Position numbers and translations under genes: made by a program. Below, one piece after another: positions 10,421 through 18,260 of a stretch of DNA of 43,464 nt; the first letter of the stretch is position 1, and every line of letters begins with the position of its first letter. The DNA comes from Flavobacteriaceae bacterium (GTDB lineage Bacteria > Bacteroidota > Bacteroidia > Flavobacteriales > Flavobacteriaceae). The notes below the pieces were generated by a model that had not been told where the DNA came from, made no database searches, and saw only the letters and a list, made by a program, of their open reading frames with translations. The DNA lies in the NCBI GenBank assembly GCA_018672145.1, contig JABHGH010000006.1:1-43464 (forward strand), written 5' to 3'.

Positions 10421-13048
10421 CTAAAGGTTTTTATCTAGCTCTCTTCGTTTGTCATATTTTAAGTCTCTAAGGAAGCCGCTACGGACTCCAATAAAAAAGA
10501 ACCAAGATTGTCGATCACCAAAAGGTGTCCAGGCAAGATTCATGACCCAGCTATCTAAATCACGTTCTATTCTAAAGTTGGTGTATGTAACTCCCTTGTT
10601 TTTAAAATCATACCCAGTCGAGACACCTACGTCCCATTTTGGCGTTAAACCAACTTGACCAGATATCATCAAGGAGTTGTTTGAAATTTCTCTGTTTCGC
10701 TTTGCGTTGGCATAGGTCAAGCTATGACGTAAATTAATCTTCCAAGGAATTTTTGTTCGATAAAAAGTATCTTCTTCCTCTTTTTCAATGTCCTTTGTAC
10801 TACTTGACTCCGCAGTGAATTGCCGGTCGCTAAAATCCTCACTACCACCAAAGAGCGAATTACCTTCTTTTTGAATGTTTTGTGTAGAAGATGATTTTGG
10901 TGATGAGCCACTTGAGCTCTCAAAACGATATCCCCAGTTCATGTTTGCACTCGTCATTCGAAATAATGCCCCGCCATCATTGATGTTGAAGTCTGCAATT
11001 CTTCGTCCATTATTATCAATTGCGTAGGGGTCAAAAGTCGCTCCTAGATTGATGCTTATTTTGTTTTCCAATAACGGAATGACGGTTGACATACGAACAG
11101 GACTCCAATGAAGAGAATCAGCTTCTACATTGTAACTACTTGAAAAGTTTAAATTGTTGAGCAACTTAATCTTTTTCGGTTCCATTGTTAAGGAATCTTT
11201 GTCCCGCACTTTGGCTTCTATTCCATTTCGAACAGCAAAGTTTAATGATCTCGACTTGGTATTTCCAGGCTGCCCGTACATACTACCCTCAAAACGAGTG
11301 TAGTCTCTTGTGTTCCCTTCAGCATCAATGATATACTCATCATAATATTTTTCAAAACTTGGCGATTCACTGTAGCCCACATTTGCATTGATGACGTGGC
11401 GGATAGATTGAATTTTTGAATCCTCCTTAAAGTTAAATATTCCATACAAGGTCGTGCTCATACTAGCACTATAATTGTACTTATTAAACCTATCAAACCC
11501 CTGAATGGTGTCTTGAGCAACTGTAGCATCTAAAGAAGTCGAGTAATCATTTTTCTTTATCGTGTTGAAAACCCAAACGTCTTCATAATTACCTCCAACA
11601 CTGAAGTTAAAGTGTTTAGCGATTTTAAATGTTGTACTTAATGGGATTTGATGTCTGAATCCACTTTTTGCATCATCAAACATTTTTGATGTCAGAAAAT
11701 CGTCATCTGTCATTTGAAGGCGATTTTCCCCTCGTATGCTATATTGAAAATTTAAATTTTGGAGTATTCCCTTCTTAACTCCCGTTCTTTTAGCAAATGG
11801 GTAAATCCTTTCCATGCTTGCTTGAAAGCTGGGCAGCGTCATATTTACCGATTGAGTTCTTGTATTCTGACTATGTGAGGCAGATAAAGAAAAATTGACA
11901 GAAGGGTATTTAGGAAACGTTTTGGAATACGAAATCGAAGACGACAGCGTGTTGTTTAAGAAGTTGCCCGTGTTGATTTGATTAAGGGATTCTCTAAAGT
12001 AGGTACTACTTCCCAAGTTTACAGATGCCGAAAAACGACTATTGGGATTCGATTTTGCGTCTTTACTGTGTGACCATCTGAAATTGTAGATCGAGCTTTT
12101 TGAATAGTCTGGCAGCCCTCGTTCTCCTCTAATAAGGTTTTCAAACCGAAAAGCTAAATTTCCTCGGTATTTATAATTTCTTTTGTATGAGGACTCAACA
12201 CGTAAACCAAAGCTTCCATTGGTGTAGTAATCACCGAGAAGAGTTAAGTCAAAATAGTCGCTCGCTGCAATGTAGTATCCGCCATTTTGCATAAAATATC
12301 CACGCCTAAAATTCTCTCCTATGGTTGGGAATACAATGCCACTTTCTCTGTTTTGCGACATTGGAAAATAGGCAAATGGAAGATAAATTGGCGTAGGTAC
12401 ATCAGCGATGTAAAGCTGGTTTCCGCTTGCTATAATTTTTTTCTTTGGAACAAACTTTCCCTTTCGAATCCGAACATAATACTCCGGATCATCAACATTT
12501 TTTGAGGTGGTAATTCGAGCGTCTTTAATGAAATAAACGGAGTCATTCTCTTTTTTGGTGGCACGCGCTAACACATTCATGCCTTGCTGTTCGCTTCGGG
12601 AGTTCCAAATAATCGCTTTTTTGTTATTAAAATTAAATTTCAACGAGTCTGGAAACACTTGATTGCCGTTTTGTTTAAACGATGGAAACTGAACATATTG
12701 CCCCGTTGAGTCTTTTAGAGGCTTTGCAAAAACAATATTTGTATTATAATCGAGTTCAATAACACCTGACTTTAGCTCGGTGTCTTGATAATACAATTCG
12801 GCTTGATCGTACAGCATCATGACTTTGTTGGCGCGATCAATCGTGATGTAGCCGGCGGCATTTCTTTTGATCTTGTCAAGTAGTCGTGCTTGTTTGGCGG
12901 GTATACTGTCATTGACAGATGAAGAATCTATTTCTGATTTGTTTCCTGACTCGACAAGGTCTTGGGCAAACGCACAAAAAAAAGTCGACATAATAATCAA
13001 CAAGCAGGATGTAAGTCGAAATGATTGAATATGTATTACTTTTGTCAA
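10421..13048 (-). CDS. lptD: LPS-assembly outer-membrane protein LptD (OstA) homologue
   Basis: LptD is the outer-membrane barrel that inserts lipopolysaccharide together with LptE. After a signal peptide there is an N-terminal OstA-like beta-jellyroll (about 60-230), then a long C-terminal barrel rich in aromatic beta strands with the family stretch YIADVPTPIYLPFAYFP. The ORF track extends to an ATG at 13105 (894 residues), but that overlaps the 5' end of the divergent amidase and gives an unusually long 48-residue leader. I prefer TTG at 13048 (875 residues), which begins a compact signal peptide ending CAFAQ and lies about 20 bases downstream of an exact -7 box. ridA follows after 9 bases. 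The stop is certain; the start is not. Confidence 0.85.
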   Translation of the reverse strand: MTKVIHIQSFRLTSCLLIIMSTFFCAFAQDLVESGNKSEIDSSSVNDSIPAKQARLLDKIKRNAAGYITIDRANKVMMLYDQAELYYQDTELKSGVIELDYNTNIVFAKPLKDSTGQYVQFPSFKQNGNQVFPDSLKFNFNNKKAIIWNSRSEQQGMNVLARATKKENDSVYFIKDARITTSKNVDDPEYYVRIRKGKFVPKKKIIASGNQLYIADVPTPIYLPFAYFPMSQNRESGIVFPTIGENFRRGYFMQNGGYYIAASDYFDLTLLGDYYTNGSFGLRVESSYKRNYKYRGNLAFRFENLIRGERGLPDYSKSSIYNFRWSHSKDAKSNPNSRFSASVNLGSSTYFRESLNQINTGNFLNNTLSSSISYSKTFPKYPSVNFSLSASHSQNTRTQSVNMTLPSFQASMERIYPFAKRTGVKKGILQNLNFQYSIRGENRLQMTDDDFLTSKMFDDAKSGFRHQIPLSTTFKIAKHFNFSVGGNYEDVWVFNTIKKNDYSTSLDATVAQDTIQGFDRFNKYNYSASMSTTLYGIFNFKEDSKIQSIRHVINANVGYSESPSFEKYYDEYIIDAEGNTRDYTRFEGSMYGQPGNTKSRSLNFAVRNGIEAKVRDKDSLTMEPKKIKLLNNLNFSSSYNVEADSLHWSPVRMSTVIPLLENKISINLGATFDPYAIDNNGRRIADFNINDGGALFRMTSANMNWGYRFESSSGSSPKSSSTQNIQKEGNSLFGGSEDFSDRQFTAESSSTKDIEKEEEDTFYRTKIPWKINLRHSLTYANAKRNREISNNSLMISGQVGLTPKWDVGVSTGYDFKNKGVTYTNFRIERDLDSWVMNLAWTPFGDRQSWFFFIGVRSGFLRDLKYDKRRELDKNL
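13037..13044 (+). promoter_or_regulatory. Candidate -7 box of the amidase gene (TACTTTTG)
   Basis: This is an exact TAnnTTTG on the plus strand. A transcript from it would begin near 13050, after the ORF-track ATG at 13025 and before GTG 13061 and TTG 13088. It therefore helps choose the amidase start. No good -33 element is visible. Confidence 0.4.
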
Positions 13049-13060
13049 AAGCCCCTTTTT

Positions 13061-14185
13061 GTGGAATTCAAAAATACGACTATTTTTTTGGGAAATATTG
13101 TTCATTTACTTCTTGCGTTATCCTTTGTTGTGATCAGTTCAACAATGCTATACTCACAAAACACTGTTTCTAAGGACAAGTTTACTGTTGTTCTTGACGC
13201 TGGCCACGGAGGGAAAGACTCTGGTAATCGAGGAAATCAGTATTATGAAAAGCATATTGTTCTTAAAGTAGTACTCAAAATCGGTGCCATATTGAGTAAG
13301 GATCCTAACATTGACGTAATCTACACTCGAAAAAGTGATGTTTTTATTCCATTAAACAAACGGGCTGATATTGCAAATACTGCTAAAGCAGATTTGTTTG
13401 TTTCCATTCATTGTGACGCTCATACCTCCAATGCGTATGGTGCTGGAACTTTTGTTCTGGGATTGCATGAGAATGATCGAAATTTTAGAATTGCTCAAAA
13501 AGAGAATTCGGTGATTTTTCTCGAGGAAAATTACGAAAAGAAATACGACGGATTTGACCCCAATAATCCAGAGTCAGTAATCAGTTTAGTACTTATGCAA
13601 GAAACTTATCTCGACCAAAGTATTCAAGCAGCAAATACAATTCAGCAGAGTTTTGTTCAAAACCTAAAACGTAAAAATCGAACGGTAAAACAGGCAGGAT
13701 TTTTGGTTCTACGTAACACATATATGCCTAGTGTTTTGGTTGAACTTGGGTTTCTCACAAACAAAAAAGAGGGTGCTTATCTCAACTCTTCAAAAGGTCA
13801 AGAGGACATGAGTAAGGCCATATCGAAAGCGGTTTTGAGGTATAAAAAACTTTTAGAGTCTAACCTGCAAAATGAGATTGTTTTTGACAATTCATCCGAT
13901 GAGCCTAAAATTGATGAGACTTTTCAAGATTATATATTTCGTGTTCAAATTTCAGCCAGCAAAACTAAAGTGGAGGCAAAGTCATACAATTTTAAAGGGC
14001 TTTCTCCACTTACGAGGATCAAAAGCGGTACCCTACACAAGTATTTTCTTGGGAATGAAAAGTCTTATGAAGCGGCGCAATCCCTTAGGAAACAAGCTAT
14101 TGATCAGGGATTTAGCGGAAGTTTTGTGGTTGTGTTCAAAGGGGATCAGATTGTGCCGCTCTCAGATGTGTTAAAAAGAAATTAG
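13061..14185 (+). CDS. N-acetylmuramoyl-L-alanine amidase (Amidase_3) with SPOR-like C-terminus
   Basis: This zinc hydrolase cuts the bond between MurNAc and the stem peptide and acts in daughter-cell separation. After a signal peptide ending MLYSQ, the Amidase_3 domain shows VVLDAGHGGKDSG (Zn His), a Glu in YYEKHIVL, SIHCDAHTS (Zn His) and SVLVELGFLTN with the catalytic Glu. The C-terminal 80 residues (YIFRVQISASK to FVVVFKGDQ) look like a SPOR domain, which binds denuded septal peptidoglycan. The ORF track starts at ATG 13025. I prefer GTG 13061 (374 residues), with TTG 13088 as the alternative, because the -7 box at 13037-13044 would start the mRNA after 13025 and because this removes the overlap with lptD. 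It heads a long co-directional run. Confidence 0.9.
   Translation: MEFKNTTIFLGNIVHLLLALSFVVISSTMLYSQNTVSKDKFTVVLDAGHGGKDSGNRGNQYYEKHIVLKVVLKIGAILSKDPNIDVIYTRKSDVFIPLNKRADIANTAKADLFVSIHCDAHTSNAYGAGTFVLGLHENDRNFRIAQKENSVIFLEENYEKKYDGFDPNNPESVISLVLMQETYLDQSIQAANTIQQSFVQNLKRKNRTVKQAGFLVLRNTYMPSVLVELGFLTNKKEGAYLNSSKGQEDMSKAISKAVLRYKKLLESNLQNEIVFDNSSDEPKIDETFQDYIFRVQISASKTKVEAKSYNFKGLSPLTRIKSGTLHKYFLGNEKSYEAAQSLRKQAIDQGFSGSFVVVFKGDQIVPLSDVLKRN
13069..13076 (-). promoter_or_regulatory. Candidate -7 box of lptD (TATTTTTG)
   Basis: This is an exact TAnnTTTG on the minus strand, ending 20 bases before the proposed TTG start at 13048. If used, the ATG at 13105 lies upstream of the transcript, so the longer ORF start would be excluded. 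No good -33 partner is seen. Confidence 0.4.
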
Positions 14186-14242
14186 ATCCTTCTTTTGCTA
14201 CCCAAATTATATGCTTATTTTTAACCCTTAAACGCTATCCTC

Positions 14243-15187
14243 GTGAAACTCTCAAAAGAAATCAAAACCGCAATATTTGTATTGACTGGTTTTGCCTTGT
14301 TTATCGTTGGGTTTAACTACCTCAAATCAAATGATATTTTTGTGCGGGATAATATTTTCCATGCTGTTTATGACAATGTAGAAGGGCTTATTGTGGGAAC
14401 GCCAGTGACCATTCATGGGCTTCAAGTTGGTGCCGTAGATAAAATTAATTTATTGCAAGGTAATAATGGTCTGTTGGTTCGTTTCCGAGTCGATGATCAA
14501 TATAGATTTTCAAAAAACAGCATCGTTAAAATCTATGAGGCAGGTTTGATTGGAGGTAAATCTTTGGCGATAGATCCCATGAATGATGGAGCATCAAGTG
14601 CTCAGTCGGGAGACACCTTACAGGGAATCATTGAACCGGGCCTTACCAAACTGGTGAATGACAAGCTCACTCCATTGCAAGATAAAATTGAAAGCATGAT
14701 TCATAACGCTGATTCTCTTTTACTGTCTTTCAATAACATTATTGACGCAAGTGCGCAACAACAAATCAAATCGTCAATTTCGGATTTAAATCTTGCGGCG
14801 TCTCATTTTAGTTCGATGAGCTCTTATTTAAACACCTCATTAACAGATGAAAATGGCAAACTGAAAAAAACATTTGACAACTTAGCGTTACTTTCTGATG
14901 ATTTGACTAAAGTTTCTTCGTCAATGACAAATGCCAACCTTGGCGCTACCTTTACTGACCTTGGTCATGCAGTCCAAGATTTATCAAGCATACTTGCAAA
15001 ATTAGATGAAGGGGAAGGCTCTTTGGGTAAGATCATCACTAAAGATGATTTGCACGACTCTTTGGAAGAGACTAATCAACAAATTCAACTGCTTTTGGAG
15101 GACATGCGTCTGAACCCAAAGCGTTATGTCCACTTTTCCCTTTTTGGAAAAAAGCAAGTAAAATACGAATCACCTGATCAACAATAA
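14243..15187 (+). CDS. MlaD family (MCE domain) lipid-transport protein
   Basis: MCE proteins bind lipids and serve as the periplasmic part of Mla-type phospholipid transporters. The 314-residue protein has one N-terminal membrane helix (IFVLTGFALFIVGFNYL), then the MCE domain (about 35-115) with VEGLIVGTPVTIHGLQVGAV, and a helical C-terminal region (about 130-300) of the kind that forms the tunnel. It starts with GTG, as does the next gene. No MlaE or MlaF permease/ATPase gene is adjacent; in Bacteroidota these commonly lie elsewhere. It follows the amidase by 57 bases. Confidence 0.92.
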   Translation: MKLSKEIKTAIFVLTGFALFIVGFNYLKSNDIFVRDNIFHAVYDNVEGLIVGTPVTIHGLQVGAVDKINLLQGNNGLLVRFRVDDQYRFSKNSIVKIYEAGLIGGKSLAIDPMNDGASSAQSGDTLQGIIEPGLTKLVNDKLTPLQDKIESMIHNADSLLLSFNNIIDASAQQQIKSSISDLNLAASHFSSMSSYLNTSLTDENGKLKKTFDNLALLSDDLTKVSSSMTNANLGATFTDLGHAVQDLSSILAKLDEGEGSLGKIITKDDLHDSLEETNQQIQLLLEDMRLNPKRYVHFSLFGKKQVKYESPDQQ

Positions 15188-15207
15188 ATATATAGACATC
15201 TGCCATA

Positions 15208-16521
15208 GTGAATAGTAGTAATGTAATTTTTGCGATATTATTTTTAATGGCTGTTGGTTTATTTACGCGTAATATTTTGCGAATTATCCGAAATATTAGA
15301 CTTGGCCATGCAATTGATCGATCAGATCGTAAATCTGACCGTTGGAAACACATGGCACGTCTTGCATTAGGACAATCTAAAATGACCGTGCGTCCTATCG
15401 CAGGCCTTTTGCATATTATTGTCTATGTAGGCTTTGTTGTCATTAACATTGAATTGTTGGAAATCATTCTTGATGGCTTTTTAGGAACACATCGTGTTTT
15501 GGCCCCTTATCTGGGAAGTGCCTATGACGTTCTTATTTCTGTTTTTGAGGTTTTTGCCCTATTGGTTATTGTTGCTGTGACTCTCTTTTGGCTTCGAAGA
15601 AACGCTCTGCGAATAAGCCGATTTTGGAAGCCTGAAATGAAAGGCTGGCCAAAAAAAGATGCGGATTATATTTTATATATCGAATTGGTGTTGATGTTTT
15701 TGTTTTTAACAATGAATGCATCTGATTTTTGGTTGCAACAATACAGTCAAGATGCTAGCTATGTTCAAGCAGGTCGTTTTCCTGTCAGTAGTTGGATTAC
15801 CCCCCTGTTTGATGGAATGCAAGTTTCGTCTGTGATTCTTGTTGAGCGTATTGCTTGGTGGATGCACATTATAGGTATTTTTGCTTTTTTGAATTATCTC
15901 TATTACTCTAAACACCTGCACATTCTGCTAGCCTTCCCGAATACCTTTTATGCAAATCTAAATCCCCTTGGTCGTTTTTCTCACTCTGAAACGGTTGCCA
16001 ATGAAGTAAAGCTCATGCTAGATCCGAGTGCCGATCCTTACGCAACACCATCACCAACTAGCGAGCCAAGTACTTTTGGCGCTGCAGATGTCACAGATTT
16101 ACATCGAGTCCAACTCCTTAACGCCTACAGTTGCACCGAATGTGGCCGTTGCACAGACGAATGCCCTGCAAATCAAACAGGTAAAAAACTATCCCCACGA
16201 AAAATCATGATGGACACTCGTGATCGTCTAGAAAGCGTTGGGAAGCTTTTAAACAAGGGGTTGCCGATTGACGACAATACTCTTCTTGACAATTATGTTT
16301 CAAGAGAAGAGCTATGGGCGTGTACCACATGCAACGCTTGTGTAGAGGCATGCCCAATTTCCATTGATCCACTATCGATCATAATGGACATGCGACAATA
16401 CTTGGTTATGGAGCAGTCATCAGCTCCAACTGAATTAAATGCAATGATGACTAATATTGAAAATAATGGAGCTCCTTGGCCTTTTAATCAACAAGATCGG
16501 TTAAAATGGAGCAAAGAATAA
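15208..16521 (+). CDS. Membrane-bound [4Fe-4S] oxidoreductase subunit (HdrC/GlpC/NarI-like)
   Basis: This 437-residue protein joins an N-terminal membrane part (about five helices, residues 1-230, respiratory gamma-subunit-like) to a ferredoxin domain with two clusters: CTECGRCTDECP and CTTCNACVEACP. Each has the C-x2-C-x2-C-x3-CP spacing for a [4Fe-4S] cluster. It should pass electrons between the quinone pool and a cytoplasmic partner, most likely the CCG protein two genes downstream. It starts with GTG 20 bases after mlaD. No flavoprotein or molybdenum subunit that would define a substrate lies nearby. Confidence 0.88.
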   Translation: MNSSNVIFAILFLMAVGLFTRNILRIIRNIRLGHAIDRSDRKSDRWKHMARLALGQSKMTVRPIAGLLHIIVYVGFVVINIELLEIILDGFLGTHRVLAPYLGSAYDVLISVFEVFALLVIVAVTLFWLRRNALRISRFWKPEMKGWPKKDADYILYIELVLMFLFLTMNASDFWLQQYSQDASYVQAGRFPVSSWITPLFDGMQVSSVILVERIAWWMHIIGIFAFLNYLYYSKHLHILLAFPNTFYANLNPLGRFSHSETVANEVKLMLDPSADPYATPSPTSEPSTFGAADVTDLHRVQLLNAYSCTECGRCTDECPANQTGKKLSPRKIMMDTRDRLESVGKLLNKGLPIDDNTLLDNYVSREELWACTTCNACVEACPISIDPLSIIMDMRQYLVMEQSSAPTELNAMMTNIENNGAPWPFNQQDRLKWSKE

Positions 16522-16530
16522 CAAATAATT

Positions 16531-16977
16531 ATGGAACAAAAAGACGTAGATAAATTATTAAGCGAGAAGCTAGAAAATGGCGAAAGTGTGAGTCCTGTGT
16601 TACCGGGTGGTGTCAAGAATTATTTGATTGATATTGATGGAACAATTTGTGATGACATTCCCAATGAAAATCCTGAAAGAATGGCCACTGCTCAGCTTTA
16701 TCCAGATGCTTTGAAAACTCTAAATAGATGGTATGACGAAGGGCACATTATTTGCTTTTTTACATCAAGAACGGAGGATCACAGAGAAGTAACCGAAGAA
16801 TGGCTAAAGACAAACGGCTTTCACTATCACAGTTTACTTATGGGTAAGCCACGTGGAGGAAACTACCATTGGATTGACAACCACCTTGTAAAAGCAACTC
16901 GCTACAATGGAAAGTTTACGGACTTAATTGACAAGGAAGTGACGATTCAAGTTTTTGACGATGGACAATATGACTAA
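16531..16977 (+). CDS. HAD-superfamily phosphatase-like protein between two Fe-S subunits
   Basis: This 148-residue soluble protein has an HAD core: DIDGTICDD supplies the DxDGT nucleophile pair (Asp34 and Asp36), FFTSRT fits motif II, and MGKPRGGNYHWID fits the later motifs with a Lys and an acidic residue. Proteins of this sort in flavobacteria are often labelled phosphoheptose isomerase, as far as I recall; I see no SIS-domain sequence here to support that name. It sits 9 bases after the membrane Fe-S gene and overlaps the start of the next Fe-S gene, so it is co-translated with them. The substrate is unknown. Confidence 0.75.
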   Translation: MEQKDVDKLLSEKLENGESVSPVLPGGVKNYLIDIDGTICDDIPNENPERMATAQLYPDALKTLNRWYDEGHIICFFTSRTEDHREVTEEWLKTNGFHYHSLLMGKPRGGNYHWIDNHLVKATRYNGKFTDLIDKEVTIQVFDDGQYD

Positions 16978-17755
16978 TTCAGTACAAACCATGGCCGAAT
17001 GGAACCAGGCGGGTAAATCGCCTGAGGTTCTTTTTTGGGTTGGTTGTGCTGGGAGTTTTGATGACCGATCAAAGAAGATCACCAAAGCTTTTGTCGAATT
17101 ACTTCAACGAGCAAATGTCTCATTTGCTGTTTTGGGACCTGAGGAAAGTTGCAGTGGTGACCCAGCAAAAAGAGCAGGGAATGAATTTCTGTTTCAGATG
17201 CAGGCCTCTACTAATATTAAAACTCTAAACCGTTATAGCGTCAAGAAAATTGTAACAGCTTGCCCGCACTGCTTTAACACGATTAAGAATGAATATCCTC
17301 AGCTTGGTGGTACTTATGAGGTTTTGCATCATACCCAGTTTTTAAATCATTTGGTAGAGGAAGGTCGCTTAGAGATTGATGAAAATACTTATAAAGGTAA
17401 AAAGATCACGTTTCATGACCCTTGCTATCTAGGGCGTGCCAATAATGAGTATAATGCACCTAGATCACTTATCACAAAGTTAAAAGCCGAGTTGGTCGAA
17501 ATGAAGAGCTGTAAGGAAAAAGGTCTTTGCTGTGGCGCCGGTGGTGCACAAATGTTCAAAGATGCCGAAAAAGGGAATAAGGAGGTTAACATTGAACGAA
17601 CTGAGCAAGCGCTCGACACAAACACAGAAGTCATTGCAGCGGGTTGTCCTTTTTGCAACACGATGCTTCACGATGGTGTTAAAAACAAAGAAAAAGAGAG
17701 CAAAGTTGCTGTCATGGATGTTGCTCAATTGCTCGCACAAACCGAATCACTGTAA
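16970..17755 (+). CDS. (Fe-S)-binding protein with CCG domains (HdrB/LutA/GlpC-like)
   Basis: This cytoplasmic electron-transfer subunit has two cysteine-rich CCG-type halves. The first has GCAGSFDDR, a modified ESCSGDPAKR and TACPHCFNT. The second has HDPCYLGR, GLCCGAGGAQMF and AAGCPFCNTM. In heterodisulfide reductase and lactate/glycerol-3-phosphate systems such domains bind unusual 4Fe-4S clusters. The ORF track starts at 16955; I prefer ATG 16970 (261 residues), which overlaps the HAD stop by eight bases. It forms a unit with the membrane Fe-S protein. The first half has CSG where the second has CCG, so it may hold a different cluster or none. Confidence 0.88.
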   Translation: MTNSVQTMAEWNQAGKSPEVLFWVGCAGSFDDRSKKITKAFVELLQRANVSFAVLGPEESCSGDPAKRAGNEFLFQMQASTNIKTLNRYSVKKIVTACPHCFNTIKNEYPQLGGTYEVLHHTQFLNHLVEEGRLEIDENTYKGKKITFHDPCYLGRANNEYNAPRSLITKLKAELVEMKSCKEKGLCCGAGGAQMFKDAEKGNKEVNIERTEQALDTNTEVIAAGCPFCNTMLHDGVKNKEKESKVAVMDVAQLLAQTESL

Positions 17756-17758
17756 GAG

Positions 17759-18241
17759 ATGCTTGTACCTTTTTCTCAATTACCTGACCACGCACGTATT
17801 TGGATATACCCATCCAATCGAAAATTTACTGACATTGAAATTTCTCAGCTCCACTCAGACGTTGAGCAATTTTTGGTAGAATGGACTGCGCATGGCTCGT
17901 CACTTCATGCAGGATACTGCATCCCGCACCATCAGTTTATTGTTCTTGCGCTTAACGAGGATGATCAAAAAGCAACGGGCTGCTCTATTGACAAGTCAGT
18001 ACACTTTATTCAATCGTTGGAACAATCGCTGGCGGTTACGTTGTTGGACAAAATGAATGTCAATTTTATTGAGAATGATGTAATTAAAACCATTGACCTA
18101 AAGGTTTTTAAGAAAAGGGCAAAGGCAAAAGGGATTTCTCCTAAAACGATAGTGTTTAACCATTTGGTTACGACCAAAGTTGATTTCGAAAATCATTGGG
18201 AGACTACTGCAGGTCAAAGTTGGCACTCTCGCTTCTTCTAG
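17759..18241 (+). CDS. Conserved flavobacterial protein of unknown function (160 residues)
   Basis: This is a soluble 160-residue protein with no signal peptide or membrane helix. It opens MLVPFSQLPDHARIWIYPSN and contains a cysteine/histidine-bearing middle (AGYCIPHHQFIVLAL). I recall relatives being annotated as ABC transporter ATPase, but no Walker A, Walker B or ABC signature is present and the length is far too short. It starts 3 bases after the Fe-S gene and is followed within 20 bases by the GH3 gene, so it belongs to the same transcript. Its position suggests a helper role for the Fe-S module, but this is inference only. Confidence 0.75.
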   Translation: MLVPFSQLPDHARIWIYPSNRKFTDIEISQLHSDVEQFLVEWTAHGSSLHAGYCIPHHQFIVLALNEDDQKATGCSIDKSVHFIQSLEQSLAVTLLDKMNVNFIENDVIKTIDLKVFKKRAKAKGISPKTIVFNHLVTTKVDFENHWETTAGQSWHSRFF

Positions 18242-18260
18242 CATTTTGTACATTTATAAG

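Noticed and set aside
13872-14174. 100-residue ORF within the amidase C-terminus, and 27504-27806 opposite the barrel gene
   Set aside because: Both are alternate frames of supported genes and have no independent start signal or domain.
16531-16977. Phosphoheptose isomerase name for the HAD-like protein
   Set aside because: The DxDGT catalytic motif points to HAD; no sugar-isomerase (SIS) motif is present and it is too short for GmhA.
18180-18260. Longer N-terminus of the GH3 fusion in the ORF track
   Set aside because: It overlaps the preceding gene and puts 27 non-signal residues before a complete signal peptide beginning at ATG 18261.
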